Positions 24,876-34,300 of a stretch of 64,000 bases of DNA are shown here, piece after piece. Source of the DNA: Desemzia incerta (GTDB lineage: Bacteria; Bacillota; Bacilli; Lactobacillales; Carnobacteriaceae). The notes beneath the pieces were generated by a model, which had not been told where the DNA came from, searched no databases, and saw only the letters and a program-made list of their open reading frames with translations. Position numbers and translations under genes: made by a program. The stretch lies in contig NZ_FOXW01000004.1 in NCBI RefSeq assembly GCF_900115825.1, forward strand, positions 186,001-250,000. Reading direction: 5' to 3'. Position 1 is the first letter of the stretch, and every line of letters begins with the position of its first letter.

Positions 24876-26072
24876 ATGTTGACATTTAAACAAAATATCC
24901 GAGGGAATGTGGCTTTAGGCGTTAATCCGCTTGGATGCAAACAAGACGTATTGAATCAAATCGATTATGTAAAAAGCAACGGTACTTACGAAGGTCCTAA
25001 AAAAGTATTGATCATCGGAGCATCATCAAGCTATGGTCTAGCTACTCGAATCAATTTGGCTTTCGGAGCAGGTGCTGACACTATCGGGGTTTCATTTGAA
25101 AAAGGCCCAAAAAATGAACGAAATCTTGGAACAGCTGGTTGGTACAACAACATTGCTTTTAGAGAAGAAGCTGAAAAAGAAGACTTGATCGCTAAAAACT
25201 TTGTTCAAGACGCTTTTAGTCATGAAACGAAACAAGAAGTGATTGAGTACATCAAAAACGAATTCGGCGGCAAAGTTGACTTAGTTGTCTACAGTCTGGC
25301 AAGCGGGGTACGAAAAGACCCTGAAACTGGCGAATTATACAAATCATCGATCAAAGCCATTGGTGAACCAGTTGTTGGTCCGCATATCAACATGCAAAAT
25401 GAATCTTTTTACACTGAGACTCTAGAACCAGCAGATGAGCAGGAAATCGCTGATACAGTCAACGTAATGGGTGGAGAAGACTGGCAATTATGGATGGAAG
25501 CATTAAAAGAATCCGGCGTATTAACAGAAGGCGTTCTTACGACCAATTATTCTTACTTAGGAACTGAATTGAACCATGCCTATTATGGTGGCGGTACTTT
25601 GGGTCGTGCAAAAGCAGATTGTGATGAAAAAGCAGAAAACATCAATCAATTATTAGCTGATATCAACGGGAAAGCTCAAATCGTTGTAGCGACTGCTGTT
25701 ACCACTAAAGCCAGTTCAGTTATTCCTTTCTTCCCCGTTTACTGTATCGGTCTTTACAAAGTGATGGAAGAAAAAGGCACTCACGAAACGCCGATTATGC
25801 ACATAGACCGTATCTATCGCGACATGATCTATGGAGACAAACCTGAATATGACGAAGTTGGCCGACTAAGACCTGACAGCTGGGAACTAGACAGCGACAC
25901 ACAAGCCAAAACAAAAGAACTAATCGAGCAGTTGAACGCAGAAAACTTCAATTCTGACATGACGGCTTACGATACGTTCTTCAAAGAGTTCTCAAACTTG
26001 AGCGGCTTCATGGTGGATAACTATGTCGAACAAGAAGTCACTTTAGATGAGTTGAAAGCCTTGAACTATTAA
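24876..26072 (+). CDS. fabV: FabV-type trans-2-enoyl reductase
   Basis: Reduces trans-2-enoyl thioesters with NAD(P)H; FabV is the large, triclosan-tolerant form of enoyl-ACP reductase. The 398-residue protein starts MLTFKQNIRGNVALGVNP, has the extended cofactor motif IGASSSYGLATRI, VYSLASGVRKDP, the TNYSYLG block and the catalytic Tyr-x8-Lys in YYGGGTLGRAK. It ends with an FSNLSGFMVDNYVEQEV-type C-terminus. The start is the ATG at 24876 after GGGGGAAT; an upstream ATG at 24849 lies only a few bases from the -10 box. It stands alone and not in a fab cluster, so it may be an extra enoyl reductase beside FabI or FabK. Confidence 0.92.
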   Translation: MLTFKQNIRGNVALGVNPLGCKQDVLNQIDYVKSNGTYEGPKKVLIIGASSSYGLATRINLAFGAGADTIGVSFEKGPKNERNLGTAGWYNNIAFREEAEKEDLIAKNFVQDAFSHETKQEVIEYIKNEFGGKVDLVVYSLASGVRKDPETGELYKSSIKAIGEPVVGPHINMQNESFYTETLEPADEQEIADTVNVMGGEDWQLWMEALKESGVLTEGVLTTNYSYLGTELNHAYYGGGTLGRAKADCDEKAENINQLLADINGKAQIVVATAVTTKASSVIPFFPVYCIGLYKVMEEKGTHETPIMHIDRIYRDMIYGDKPEYDEVGRLRPDSWELDSDTQAKTKELIEQLNAENFNSDMTAYDTFFKEFSNLSGFMVDNYVEQEVTLDELKALNY

Positions 26073-26162
26073 TCTAGTTGCATTGCACAAAAATAAGCGA
26101 GTGGAGCAAACCGTTTAGGCTGCCTTTTCGAGCACGTTTACGAAACCAATTTGCATCAAAAA

Positions 26163-26198
26163 AAAAGGGCTGGGAGTTATTTCCCAGCCCCTTTTTTT
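26163..26198 (+). terminator. bidirectional Rho-independent terminator
   Basis: AAAGGGCTGGGA pairs with TCCCAGCCCCTTT around a 6-nt loop, with A and T tracts on the two flanks. Shared by fabV and the GH43 gene. Confidence 0.92.
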
Positions 26199-26214
26199 GA
26201 TGCATTTTTCAGCG

Positions 26215-28182
26215 TTACTTTCCATTTGGTTGAACCAATTTTACCAATTCCCAAGCATCCAGTGCCGCTTTTTTCAAAATGAACTGACAAGATATATCAT
26301 CTTGTCCAGAGGGTATCGGAAATTGATAAGTTTCATTCTTGAACAGCAATATGATCATTTGATCTACCACTATAAAAGTTGCCGCGCTCTTATCATTTTT
26401 GGCCAAAGGAAAAGAATGCTGCAGTTGGAGTTCTGGAATAGTGATTCTTGTAGGCTCCAAGTGAATGTCAATTTTCTCTGCCCCTAATTGCAAGCGACAA
26501 ATGACTTTACTCTCTTCATTTGGCAAAGTATACGTTAGACTATATTGGTAATTTTTTTTGAGCTCTGTTGTTAGAGTGACAGGGTCTTTTCGAAAAGAGG
26601 CCAGCTGATTGAGCGTGTTGACCAATACCGGCACATCAGAAGAAAAAAAGTTTCCGATCAAACGCATCTGCAAGCCAAAAAGATCGATTGTTTCCGTCAC
26701 TGCAAAATAATGGAAGACAGTCGTTGTATACCCTGAACAAATTCCCACACGTGCAGGTTGTTCATCAAGGAGCACTCGGCCGATATAGACGCCGTTCAAG
26801 TACAGTTCGTAATCGGCAAATCGGCGAAGGACTTCAAGGTGTTGATTCACTGTTGCGTCAAAATCCTTTAACGGAAACGTAGCTAAAATAGAGTGGATAC
26901 CATTCTTCACTTGCTCCACTGCCAAGACTGATGTCCCATTCCTCAAATAAACACTTGTGTAGTCATGCTCGCTGCGGTAAGCAATCACAGCACCATCCTT
27001 GCTGCCAAGATTAGCCGGCTTTGCTGTAAGGTCCAGCTCCAGATGGTAGTATTGGTATTCTTTATCATAGAGTGCGATGAAAGGCGTTTTTGCAGTGAGC
27101 CAACCTTTGTCTAAAACGGTATGTTCTCCGGATTCGACTACTAGTTTTGTTTCTCCTTCAAAAAATTCTTGCAGATCGGGCAGTCCAGGTGCTGGTTGTT
27201 CATTGGCAGAAGGAGCATAGGTCATCAAAGCATCTCCGTCAAAAAACAAACGGTCCATTCGCAGCGTCCGATGATCCTCTTCGGGAGACCACGTTCCTCC
27301 TGTCTCCTGCCCGTGATAAAAGAGCCAAAAATCTACATTGTTCGGCGCTTTTATCAATGCGGTATGGCCAGTTCCTTCCACGTGTTGGCTGGCTTTCACC
27401 AACGGATAGTAAGTATAATTGTTAGGATACTTCTCCCATTTCAGTTGATGAATAGGCCCATCCTTATCCGCCAAAGCGTAGCCGATGTAATAATTTTCGC
27501 TCGCATAGATATTAGCTGAATAAATCAGATAGGCTTTCTCATGGTGCTCTGCATAAGTTGCCCCTTCTACGATCGACCAATCTTGAGCTTCTTCGACACT
27601 GACCCAATCCAACATCTCTTCCTCCAAAGTAGGCAAGACTACCGCTTGAGGTTCTCCCGCTACCTCATCAAAAGACGGCAGTCGGTCAACAAGAATGCTG
27701 CTGCCAGTATTTTCAAGAGCACTATCCGTCACATCAAGTGTACTGTAGAAGAGATAGTAATTGGATTCCTTGTCTTTCACGACTTCCGCATCAACGGAAA
27801 ATTTTTTAAACAGTGTTTTTTCGTAACGAAAAGGGCCTTCCGGTTTGCTTCCTACCGCCATTCGAAGCCACTCATTTTGTGTTTCCGGAGCTTCAACGGG
27901 TGTGTTGGAATAATACAGATAAAACTTTCCCCCATTAAAAACCACACAAGGGGCCCAGTAGTTCTTGCGCCCCTCTTCTTGAACGGCATATCCTAATGAA
28001 TCCCATTGGACCAAATTACGCGAGACACTCACTTTGATGCCATGGTAGTCAGTGGCATAACAATAGTAACGCCCCTGAAATTTCAATACATAGGGATCTG
28101 GGTTTGTGTGTACCTTTCCTGCACCATCTCGCAGAGGATTTTGGTAAAAACGGGTACCGTATAAAGGTAATGATTCAACCAT
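26215..28182 (-). CDS. glycoside hydrolase family 43 protein
   Basis: A 655-residue glycosidase without a signal peptide, so intracellular. The five-bladed propeller shows the catalytic base in NPDPYVLKF (Asp29), WAPCVVF, the second acidic residue in SVDAEVVKD and the general acid in EGATYAEHH. After about residue 340 comes a beta-sandwich of the type often found in GH43 (HYF, YLNGVYIGRVLL). GH43 covers beta-xylosidase, alpha-L-arabinofuranosidase and beta-D-galactofuranosidase. Position next to UDP-galactopyranose mutase and a glycosyltransferase favours a galactofuranose-related substrate, but that is inference. 15 nt separate it from glf. Confidence 0.82.
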   Translation of the reverse strand: MVESLPLYGTRFYQNPLRDGAGKVHTNPDPYVLKFQGRYYCYATDYHGIKVSVSRNLVQWDSLGYAVQEEGRKNYWAPCVVFNGGKFYLYYSNTPVEAPETQNEWLRMAVGSKPEGPFRYEKTLFKKFSVDAEVVKDKESNYYLFYSTLDVTDSALENTGSSILVDRLPSFDEVAGEPQAVVLPTLEEEMLDWVSVEEAQDWSIVEGATYAEHHEKAYLIYSANIYASENYYIGYALADKDGPIHQLKWEKYPNNYTYYPLVKASQHVEGTGHTALIKAPNNVDFWLFYHGQETGGTWSPEEDHRTLRMDRLFFDGDALMTYAPSANEQPAPGLPDLQEFFEGETKLVVESGEHTVLDKGWLTAKTPFIALYDKEYQYYHLELDLTAKPANLGSKDGAVIAYRSEHDYTSVYLRNGTSVLAVEQVKNGIHSILATFPLKDFDATVNQHLEVLRRFADYELYLNGVYIGRVLLDEQPARVGICSGYTTTVFHYFAVTETIDLFGLQMRLIGNFFSSDVPVLVNTLNQLASFRKDPVTLTTELKKNYQYSLTYTLPNEESKVICRLQLGAEKIDIHLEPTRITIPELQLQHSFPLAKNDKSAATFIVVDQMIILLFKNETYQFPIPSGQDDISCQFILKKAALDAWELVKLVQPNGK

Positions 28183-28197
28183 TGTGACACATCCTTT

Positions 28198-29343
28198 TTA
28201 TATGGTATTCATGTTTTCAGCAGGACTCACTAAAGGACGAGATCCTAGTTCTTTTGCAACAGTTTTTAAAGACTGACTGATAATGTGGTGCATGTCATAG
28301 TATTTATAGGTTGCTAATCTGCCGCCAAAAATCACATTTTCTTCTTGATCTGCTAGTTGTTTATATTTCTTGTACAGAGCCGTATTTTTTTCATCATTTA
28401 CAGGATAATACGGTTCATCGCCTTTTCCCCATTCTTTCGGGTACTCTTTCGTGATGACCGTTTTTTCTTGAGTGCCAAATTCAAAATGCTTGTGCTCAAT
28501 GATTCTTGTATAAGGCGTCTCGCTGTCTGTATAATTTACGACTGCATTCCCTTGGTAATTCGGTGAATCTACTATTTCATGTTCAAATTTCAAGCTTCTG
28601 TACTCCAAATTGCCAAATCGATAATCGTAGTACTCATCAATCATTCCTGTAAAAACAATCTTATCCGCTAAGTTATCCAGTCTTTCTTTTTCTTCAAAGT
28701 AATCCGTCTCTAACTCTGTGTCAATTCCCTCCAGCATCTTGTCGATGATTACATTGTATCCACCTATAGGGATGCCTTGGTAAGAATCGTTGAAATAGTT
28801 GTTATCATACGTAAATCTCACTGGGAGTCGATTAATAATAAATGCCGGCAATTCGGTTGCTTTTCTCCCCCATTGTTTTTCCGTATATCCTTTAACTAGT
28901 TTCTCGTAGATATCGGTCCCAACAAGAGAAATTGCCTGCTCTTCCAAATTACTCGGTTTTGTGATGTTCGCTGCTTTTTTCTGTTCTTCTATTTTTGCTT
29001 TCGCTTCTTCTGGACGAATGACTCCCCATAACTTATTGAAGGTGTTCATGTTAAAAGGCAAATTGTATATTTCTCCTTTGTAATTCGCAACCGGGGAATT
29101 GGTGTATCGATTAAATTCTACAAACTGGTTTACGTAATCCCAGATATATTTTGAACTCGTATGGAAAATATGAGCGCCATATTTATGCACATTGATGCCT
29201 TCAACATTCTCACAGTAAATATTTCCACCTAAATGATTTCTTCGATCGATGACCAGACACTTTTTCCCTCTTTTTTTCGCTTCATACGCGAAAGTAGCTC
29301 CAAATAAACCAGCACCTACAATGACATAATCGTATTTTTCCAT
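28198..29343 (-). CDS. glf: UDP-galactopyranose mutase
   Basis: Converts UDP-galactopyranose to UDP-galactofuranose using reduced FAD. The 381-residue protein has the FAD motif VGAGLFGATFA (8-18), the conserved NHLGGN and YGAHIFHTS, the substrate loop region with YTEKQWG, RLPVRFTYDNNYF and IPIGGYN, and the end block VIFGGRLATYKYYDMH. It sits between a glycosyltransferase (13 nt upstream) and a GH43 enzyme (15 nt downstream) in one operon, so the cell surface or a glycolipid likely contains galactofuranose. Confidence 0.95.
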   Translation of the reverse strand: MEKYDYVIVGAGLFGATFAYEAKKRGKKCLVIDRRNHLGGNIYCENVEGINVHKYGAHIFHTSSKYIWDYVNQFVEFNRYTNSPVANYKGEIYNLPFNMNTFNKLWGVIRPEEAKAKIEEQKKAANITKPSNLEEQAISLVGTDIYEKLVKGYTEKQWGRKATELPAFIINRLPVRFTYDNNYFNDSYQGIPIGGYNVIIDKMLEGIDTELETDYFEEKERLDNLADKIVFTGMIDEYYDYRFGNLEYRSLKFEHEIVDSPNYQGNAVVNYTDSETPYTRIIEHKHFEFGTQEKTVITKEYPKEWGKGDEPYYPVNDEKNTALYKKYKQLADQEENVIFGGRLATYKYYDMHHIISQSLKTVAKELGSRPLVSPAENMNTI

Positions 29344-29356
29344 CTTATTCCCCTCC

Positions 29357-30499
29357 CTATTCTACTTCAGCTATCTTTTCTTCAAAATCGTTGTCTTTCT
29401 CTGCCAATTTTTCTGCGATAAGCTCATTCATTTGTTTGCATGTATCATCCCACGAAAAATCTTTGAGGTACGCTTGGACTTCAGCTTCCCATTGAGGGCT
29501 TTCAACCAACGTATTCCTCAACTGATCCGCAAATTCTGCACTGCTTCTGGCGATACTGACAAGATTAAGGTCCTCATAAGGATGCACCACATCGTGAACA
29601 GCTGTTGAGACAACTTTTTTGCCAGCAGCCAAATACTCAGGTGTTTTCGTAGGACTGATGTATTTGGTTGACTCATTGAGAGCAAATGGCATGATCGCTG
29701 CATCCCAGTTCGCTAAATAAGAGGGCAGTTCAGCGTATTTTTTTATTCCTAAATAATGAATGTTTTCAGCTTGAGGGAGTGTAGTGGGATCAATTTTTAA
29801 AACTGGCCCTACAATTACGAAATTCCAGTCAGGGAGATGACTAGCCACTTCTTTTAATAAATCTGTATCAAATCGCTCGTCCACTACGCCATAGAATCCT
29901 GCTCTAGGGTGATGGATAACTTTTTGATCTTCGGGATCTGGGAGATCTGCCGCCGCTCTTTTAAAATGACTTTGGTCGATACTACTCGGGAAACAATAAA
30001 CAAAATCATGATGTTCTTTTTTTGCTTTATAAAGGCTTTTTCCGCCTGTGAAGATAAGATCTGCTTTTTTGAAAAGCTCCTTCTCCAACGAAATGAGGTT
30101 TTGAGGTGCGTTCTTAAATGCTGCTAATTGATCCATGCAATCATAGATAGTGATCTTGGGATTAAAAAAAGAGGTGTATTCCATAGCCATGGGCGTGTAG
30201 TACCAAAAAATATCCTGTTCAATATTGAAGTCTTGATATACTTGTTTGACAATTTTCTCTAGTAAAGGAGCATTATCCATATCTCCTGCTTTCAGTAGAG
30301 GTACGATAACATTTACGCCTTCTTCGCTGATGTAATGATGATAATTAGTTTGTTTACTTTCATTTGAGGGGTATTTCTCGATGTCTTCCGGTTCTTCAAA
30401 ATAAAACGTGCGGTATTCTTTTGCCATCCTTCCAATCAGGTGCTGAGGTCTTTGATAAACGAAATTCCATCTTAATTGTGAGAAAATTGACATATCCAT
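29357..30499 (-). CDS. glycosyltransferase (GT-B fold, group 1)
   Basis: A 380-residue glycosyltransferase. It begins with SQLRWNFVYQRPQHL, an N-terminal motif common in glycosyltransferases linked to glf and teichuronic-type polymers. The second half has the GT-B nucleotide-sugar site: GFYGVVDERFDTDLL, NFVIVGP, IHYLGIK, and SPTKTPEYLAAGKKVVST with the acidic E-x7-like block. First gene of the operon with glf and GH43, so it probably transfers galactofuranose or builds the acceptor. Start ATG at 30499 after AAAGGAGATT. Confidence 0.82.
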   Translation of the reverse strand: MDMSIFSQLRWNFVYQRPQHLIGRMAKEYRTFYFEEPEDIEKYPSNESKQTNYHHYISEEGVNVIVPLLKAGDMDNAPLLEKIVKQVYQDFNIEQDIFWYYTPMAMEYTSFFNPKITIYDCMDQLAAFKNAPQNLISLEKELFKKADLIFTGGKSLYKAKKEHHDFVYCFPSSIDQSHFKRAAADLPDPEDQKVIHHPRAGFYGVVDERFDTDLLKEVASHLPDWNFVIVGPVLKIDPTTLPQAENIHYLGIKKYAELPSYLANWDAAIMPFALNESTKYISPTKTPEYLAAGKKVVSTAVHDVVHPYEDLNLVSIARSSAEFADQLRNTLVESPQWEAEVQAYLKDFSWDDTCKQMNELIAEKLAEKDNDFEEKIAEVE

Positions 30500-30729
30500 A
30501 AGTATAATCTCCTTTAATAAAAAATGGTTGTATCAAAAAAGTCATCCGCAAATACTCTACAGATAATTCTAGCTAAAGAATAAATAACAGAGTTTACGAA
30601 TGACATAAATACATTTTAGCACAGCCTAACTAGTGGTGAAAAATTTTAACACCTGCAATACTTATTTTGTGACATTCAAATATAGTATCCCAGAATCCTC
30701 AAGGTTAGTGACATCTTACCGGAATCAAT

Positions 30730-31524
30730 TTACTCCTCAATGGATTGATACTCTACTTCCAGACCTTTTTGAACACCTGGACGTTCATTGATCCGTTTTG
30801 CCCACTCCAATAAGTGAGTGTATTCATCCAAATTCAAGAACTCGTAAGAGCCTTCATACAATTTCCCTAGAGCCAAACGACCGTACCAAGACCAGATCGC
30901 AATATCTGCAATAGTGTACGTATCTCCAGCTACATAAGGACGCTCTGCTAAGGTTTTGTCCAGCAGATCCAATTGACGTTTTGTTTCCATCGTAAAGCGA
31001 TCGATTGGGTATTTCATTGGTTCTGGAGCATAAGCGAAAAAGTGTCCGAACCCGCCGCCAACATATGGACCGGCTCCTATTTGCCAAAATAACCAATTCA
31101 GGGTTTCTGTACGGCCTTGGATATCTGTCGGGATCAGTTGTCCAAATTTCTCCGCTAAGTAAAGGAGAATAGATCCTGATTCAAAGAGTTTTACCCGAGG
31201 ACTTCGGTTTTGACTTTGGTCAACTAAAGCTGGAATTTTAGAGTTCGGGTTAATATCAACAAAATCTGAACCAAATTGGTCGCCCTCTCCAATGTTGATG
31301 GTGTAGACATCGTAATCTGCGCCTTCTACGCCCAATTCTTTCAACTCTTCCAACATGATAGTAACTTTGATGCCATTGGGTGTTCCTAATGAATAAAGTT
31401 GGAACGGAGCATCTCCTACAGGTAATTTCTGTTCAAATCTACTGCCTGCTGTAGGACGATTGCCGGTCTTATTAGAATTTTCTTCTTCCCATTTCCATAC
31501 TTTCGGTAATTTATAATCTGACAT
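30730..31524 (-). CDS. yghU: glutathione S-transferase family protein, YghU-like
   Basis: A 264-residue protein matching disulfide-bond reductases of the YghU/Nu class: an N-terminal extension (KLPKVWKWEEEN, GNRPTAGSRFEQKLPVG), a thioredoxin-like domain (PFQLYSLGTPNGIKVTIMLEEL; FVDINPNSKIPALVD; LFESGSILLYLAEKF), and an alpha-helical domain with GPYVGGGFGHFF and ADIAIWSWYG. It would reduce small disulfides or peroxides with glutathione-type thiols. The start is ATG at 31524 with AGGAGTGG upstream; earlier in-frame ATGs would add residues unlike the family. Monocistronic. Confidence 0.9.
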   Translation of the reverse strand: MSDYKLPKVWKWEEENSNKTGNRPTAGSRFEQKLPVGDAPFQLYSLGTPNGIKVTIMLEELKELGVEGADYDVYTINIGEGDQFGSDFVDINPNSKIPALVDQSQNRSPRVKLFESGSILLYLAEKFGQLIPTDIQGRTETLNWLFWQIGAGPYVGGGFGHFFAYAPEPMKYPIDRFTMETKRQLDLLDKTLAERPYVAGDTYTIADIAIWSWYGRLALGKLYEGSYEFLNLDEYTHLLEWAKRINERPGVQKGLEVEYQSIEE

Positions 31525-31648
31525 CTTACCACTCCTCATAATATTTTTTCGTAATCTCATCATACTACTTCTACATCGATAGACTCAAATTTTAAAGAAG
31601 ATTCATCATACAAGGATAGTGAAAGAACAACTAAAATGAATTTGAAAC

Positions 31649-31657
31649 TGGTATAAT
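31649..31657 (+). promoter_or_regulatory. extended -10 promoter
   Basis: TG-G-TATAAT, a perfect extended -10 box, about 55 nt before the TTG start at 31712. The -35 region is weak. Confidence 0.6.
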
Positions 31658-31711
31658 TTACCGAACAAGATTAAAATATGGTATGGAAAGAAACCATTAA
31701 GAGGGATCAAC

Positions 31712-32134
31712 TTGAATCATTTTGGTGAACTTTTATACACGGGAAAAACCGATAACAACAAAAACGGGTTTGTATTTGTTCTTTCAGGGATCATGTTTTT
31801 GATCGTAGCAAATTTTATCTATGCAAAAACATTTGCGCTGGTAGTAGGTGGATTATTTACCCTTTTTGGATTGTACTTGCTTCTATTTAAACGAAGCGAG
31901 GAATTTTTCATCTATGAAAATGCGATCGTTCTGAATCATAAAGGACAGGAAGTTTCTATTCCAAAAGAACAGATCAGTCACATAGAATACCAAGAAATAA
32001 AAGCTAGAAGAAGTTTGATAGTGAATTATTACCCAGTTCTTGTACTTAGCGATCAGAAAAAAGTGTTGCTGAATAAAGTATTCAATTCCTCCGTCAATCA
32101 AGATTTCAAGAAAGTTCTGGAGTCCTATATCTGA
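31712..32134 (+). CDS. small membrane protein with C-terminal PH-like domain, unknown function
   Basis: A 140-residue protein. Two membrane segments (about 18-36 and 40-59) form a hairpin, followed by a cytoplasmic domain with alternating beta-type sequence (EEFFIYENAIVLNHKGQ, SIPKEQISHIEYQEIK, PVLVLSDQKKVLLN) and a final helix. The layout resembles bacterial PH-like membrane proteins. The start is TTG at 31712 after AAGAGGGATC; no ATG is near. Alone, between a promoter at 31649 and a terminator at 32151. Not recognised further. Confidence 0.65.
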   Translation: MNHFGELLYTGKTDNNKNGFVFVLSGIMFLIVANFIYAKTFALVVGGLFTLFGLYLLLFKRSEEFFIYENAIVLNHKGQEVSIPKEQISHIEYQEIKARRSLIVNYYPVLVLSDQKKVLLNKVFNSSVNQDFKKVLESYI

Positions 32135-32150
32135 ACATTTTTCTCATAAA

Positions 32151-32200
32151 AAAAGTCTTTGCTAATTTTTCATTGCTGAAAATCGGCAAAGACTTCTTTT
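32151..32200 (+). terminator. Rho-independent terminator
   Basis: AAGTCTTTGC (32153-32162) pairs with GCAAAGACTT (32186-32195), with partial inner pairing and a TTTT tail. Confidence 0.8.
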
Positions 32201-32290
32201 ACGTATGCTTATTGATTATCTTTCACAAAATACAGAGTTGTAATTGGAATGGTTTTAGTACAATATTGCAGTCTAGTTTATCTTGTCCGA

Positions 32291-33262
32291 TTACTTTTGT
32301 TCTGCAAAATAATGATCTACCGCATATTTAAACGAATGGATGAAAAAAGATATCGCTTTTTTACTTACTTCTGCTTTTGGATTGATGATATCAAAACCGT
32401 GGTAACATCCTTCAAACATCTCAAAATCAACTGAAATACCAGCTCTTTTTAAATTCTCAACATACTGTATCGTTTCATCTCTGAACGGTTCGATATCTCC
32501 CACAAATGTCACTGCAGGAGGCAAATTTCTGTAAGCAACTGCTCTAGCAGGTGCTGCATAAACCGGCACCTCTTTCTCGTAGAATTCCCCGAGATACAAC
32601 TTCCAAGCCCAAGCGTTCGTTCGCGAATTCCAAATAGGCGCATGGTTGTTTCTAGCAGATTCTGTCTCCATACGGTCGTCTATCATAGGGTATAATGGCA
32701 TTTGAAAGGCAATGTTCACATCACCTTTGTCTCTTGCATAATGAGTCACTGCAGCGGTTAATCCTGCCCCTGCACTTTCTCCGCCTACCATCAATTGATT
32801 GCTTTTGATGCCCAAATATTCTGCATGTTTTTTCATCCAAAGAAGGGTGTCGTATGAATCTTCTAGAGCAGCGGGATAAGGAGCTTCTATGGATAAACGA
32901 TAGTCAGGAGCTACGACTACACAATCCCTTGCTTCAATCAATCTCTTGTATGTATTTGCGAATAATTCAGGGATTCCTTGAGCATAGCCTCCCCCATGCA
33001 GCCACAATACTCCTGGTGCATCACCTTTCAAATGCAACGGCTTATAGACACAGACGCGGAGCTTAGACCCATCTTCTCGAGTAATCCATTCTTCAGTCAT
33101 TTCGAGACCATCAACTTTTCGTCCTTTTTGTCTGCTGGTCAATTTTTTGACAGTCTGCATCAATTTGATGTATTTGTCTTCACTTGATCTGCTGACGAGA
33201 AGATTAAAAAGAAACCCTCTTAGTCTTAATTGTTTATCTATCATCTTGTAAGATACTTTCAT
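32291..33262 (-). CDS. alpha/beta hydrolase, hormone-sensitive lipase family
   Basis: A 323-residue esterase-like enzyme. It has the HSL-family oxyanion motif HGGGYA (about 93-98), DYRLSIEAPYPAALED, the nucleophile elbow GGESAGAG with Ser near 166, the acid in VGDIEPFRDE and the catalytic His in CYHGFD. Members hydrolyse short acyl esters; the substrate is not predictable. No signal peptide is clear, so cytoplasmic. The ATG at 33262 is preferred to the GTG just before it because GAGGGG lies 7 nt away. 34 nt separate it from the lipoprotein gene upstream, so the two may be co-transcribed. Confidence 0.85.
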   Translation of the reverse strand: MKVSYKMIDKQLRLRGFLFNLLVSRSSEDKYIKLMQTVKKLTSRQKGRKVDGLEMTEEWITREDGSKLRVCVYKPLHLKGDAPGVLWLHGGGYAQGIPELFANTYKRLIEARDCVVVAPDYRLSIEAPYPAALEDSYDTLLWMKKHAEYLGIKSNQLMVGGESAGAGLTAAVTHYARDKGDVNIAFQMPLYPMIDDRMETESARNNHAPIWNSRTNAWAWKLYLGEFYEKEVPVYAAPARAVAYRNLPPAVTFVGDIEPFRDETIQYVENLKRAGISVDFEMFEGCYHGFDIINPKAEVSKKAISFFIHSFKYAVDHYFAEQK

Positions 33263-33296
33263 CACGATACCCCTCGCAGTACTGAATACAATTCTT

Positions 33297-33944
33297 TTAT
33301 AAATCTATCTTCTCTCCGTCAACGCTAAAACCGATGATCTCAGCAACTTTATAATCATCTTTGTGTTGAATTATGTAAGCAATTGTATGAGGTTCTCCAT
33401 CTACCTGAATCTGTTGATGTACTGAGGTAGTTACGTTTCCTTCATAAAAATTATATCCCCCACTGACATATTCTATCGTTTCCGCTACAATATTTTTTTC
33501 AATAATTTCAGCAGTTAATTTGTTTTGACCTTCTGACAAAATAGCATAGTTCCCATTGTCTCCATGCCATTTCGCATCCCAGATCTCTAACCAGTCAGAA
33601 TACAGCTCTTCTGGATCTTCTCCATATTCTTCGGCTATTTCATATACCGTGTCTCTGTCACCTGAAAAATCATCTATAGCATTCAACCTCGTTATGATGA
33701 TGTCGTACCACTCAAGGTCTTCTTCAGTTAGATGCCTTAATCTGGTTACTTCTGGATAGAAAGTAGTTGTGATTTCATCCGCTACAATACTTTTTTCTTC
33801 CGTTTCAACCGATTCTGCAGTTGTAACTAAAACCTCTTCCGCAGCATTCTTTGAGCTTTCTTCTTTGCCGGTTTCTGCAGAACAAGCTCCTAACAACAGT
33901 CCCAGCGACCCTATCAATAATAACTTAATACCCGTAAACGCCAT
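33297..33944 (-). CDS. putative lipoprotein, unknown function
   Basis: A 215-residue exported lipoprotein: hydrophobic signal (IKLLLIGSLGLLLGAC) with a lipobox LGAC (Cys21), then a low-complexity acidic linker rich in Glu, Thr and Ser (about 22-60), then a folded domain with EEDLEWYDIIITRLNAIDDF, EYGEDPEELYSDWLEIWDAKW and a beta-rich end. It resembles small surface lipoproteins of Firmicutes but no named family is recognised. Start ATG after GAAGGAGGAAGAAA. Probably co-transcribed with the HSL-type hydrolase. Confidence 0.75.
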   Translation of the reverse strand: MAFTGIKLLLIGSLGLLLGACSAETGKEESSKNAAEEVLVTTAESVETEEKSIVADEITTTFYPEVTRLRHLTEEDLEWYDIIITRLNAIDDFSGDRDTVYEIAEEYGEDPEELYSDWLEIWDAKWHGDNGNYAILSEGQNKLTAEIIEKNIVAETIEYVSGGYNFYEGNVTTSVHQQIQVDGEPHTIAYIIQHKDDYKVAEIIGFSVDGEKIDL

Positions 33945-34300
33945 TTTCTTCCTCCTTCAAAATAGATCAAATCGAAAGGTCAGAATCACTAACCTTAACA
34001 TGACGTTATTTTATCACTAAACTGAATGGGGTTACTAGAGTGGTTTCTTCAAATTTACCTATACGTCTTATTTACCTTCATCTTTTTAACTATTTACGTC
34101 ATTATATATGCATTCCTGTACTAATCTTTCATCTGAATCATATAAATAAGAGGAAAAGAGGGTGTGGGACCATTACTAATACTGCATTCGCTCTTCCTAT
34201 CAAACTCTTACAAAGCACTCCATAAAAGAACCTAAGCGTGCCTGGATGACCTATTCATGCTAGAATGAAATAAGAAACTATTTTGGAGGATGATATTATT

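Noticed and set aside
34040-34225. Plus-strand frame of 61 codons upstream of the VOC gene
   Set aside because: No ribosome binding site, odd composition, no similarity to a known family.
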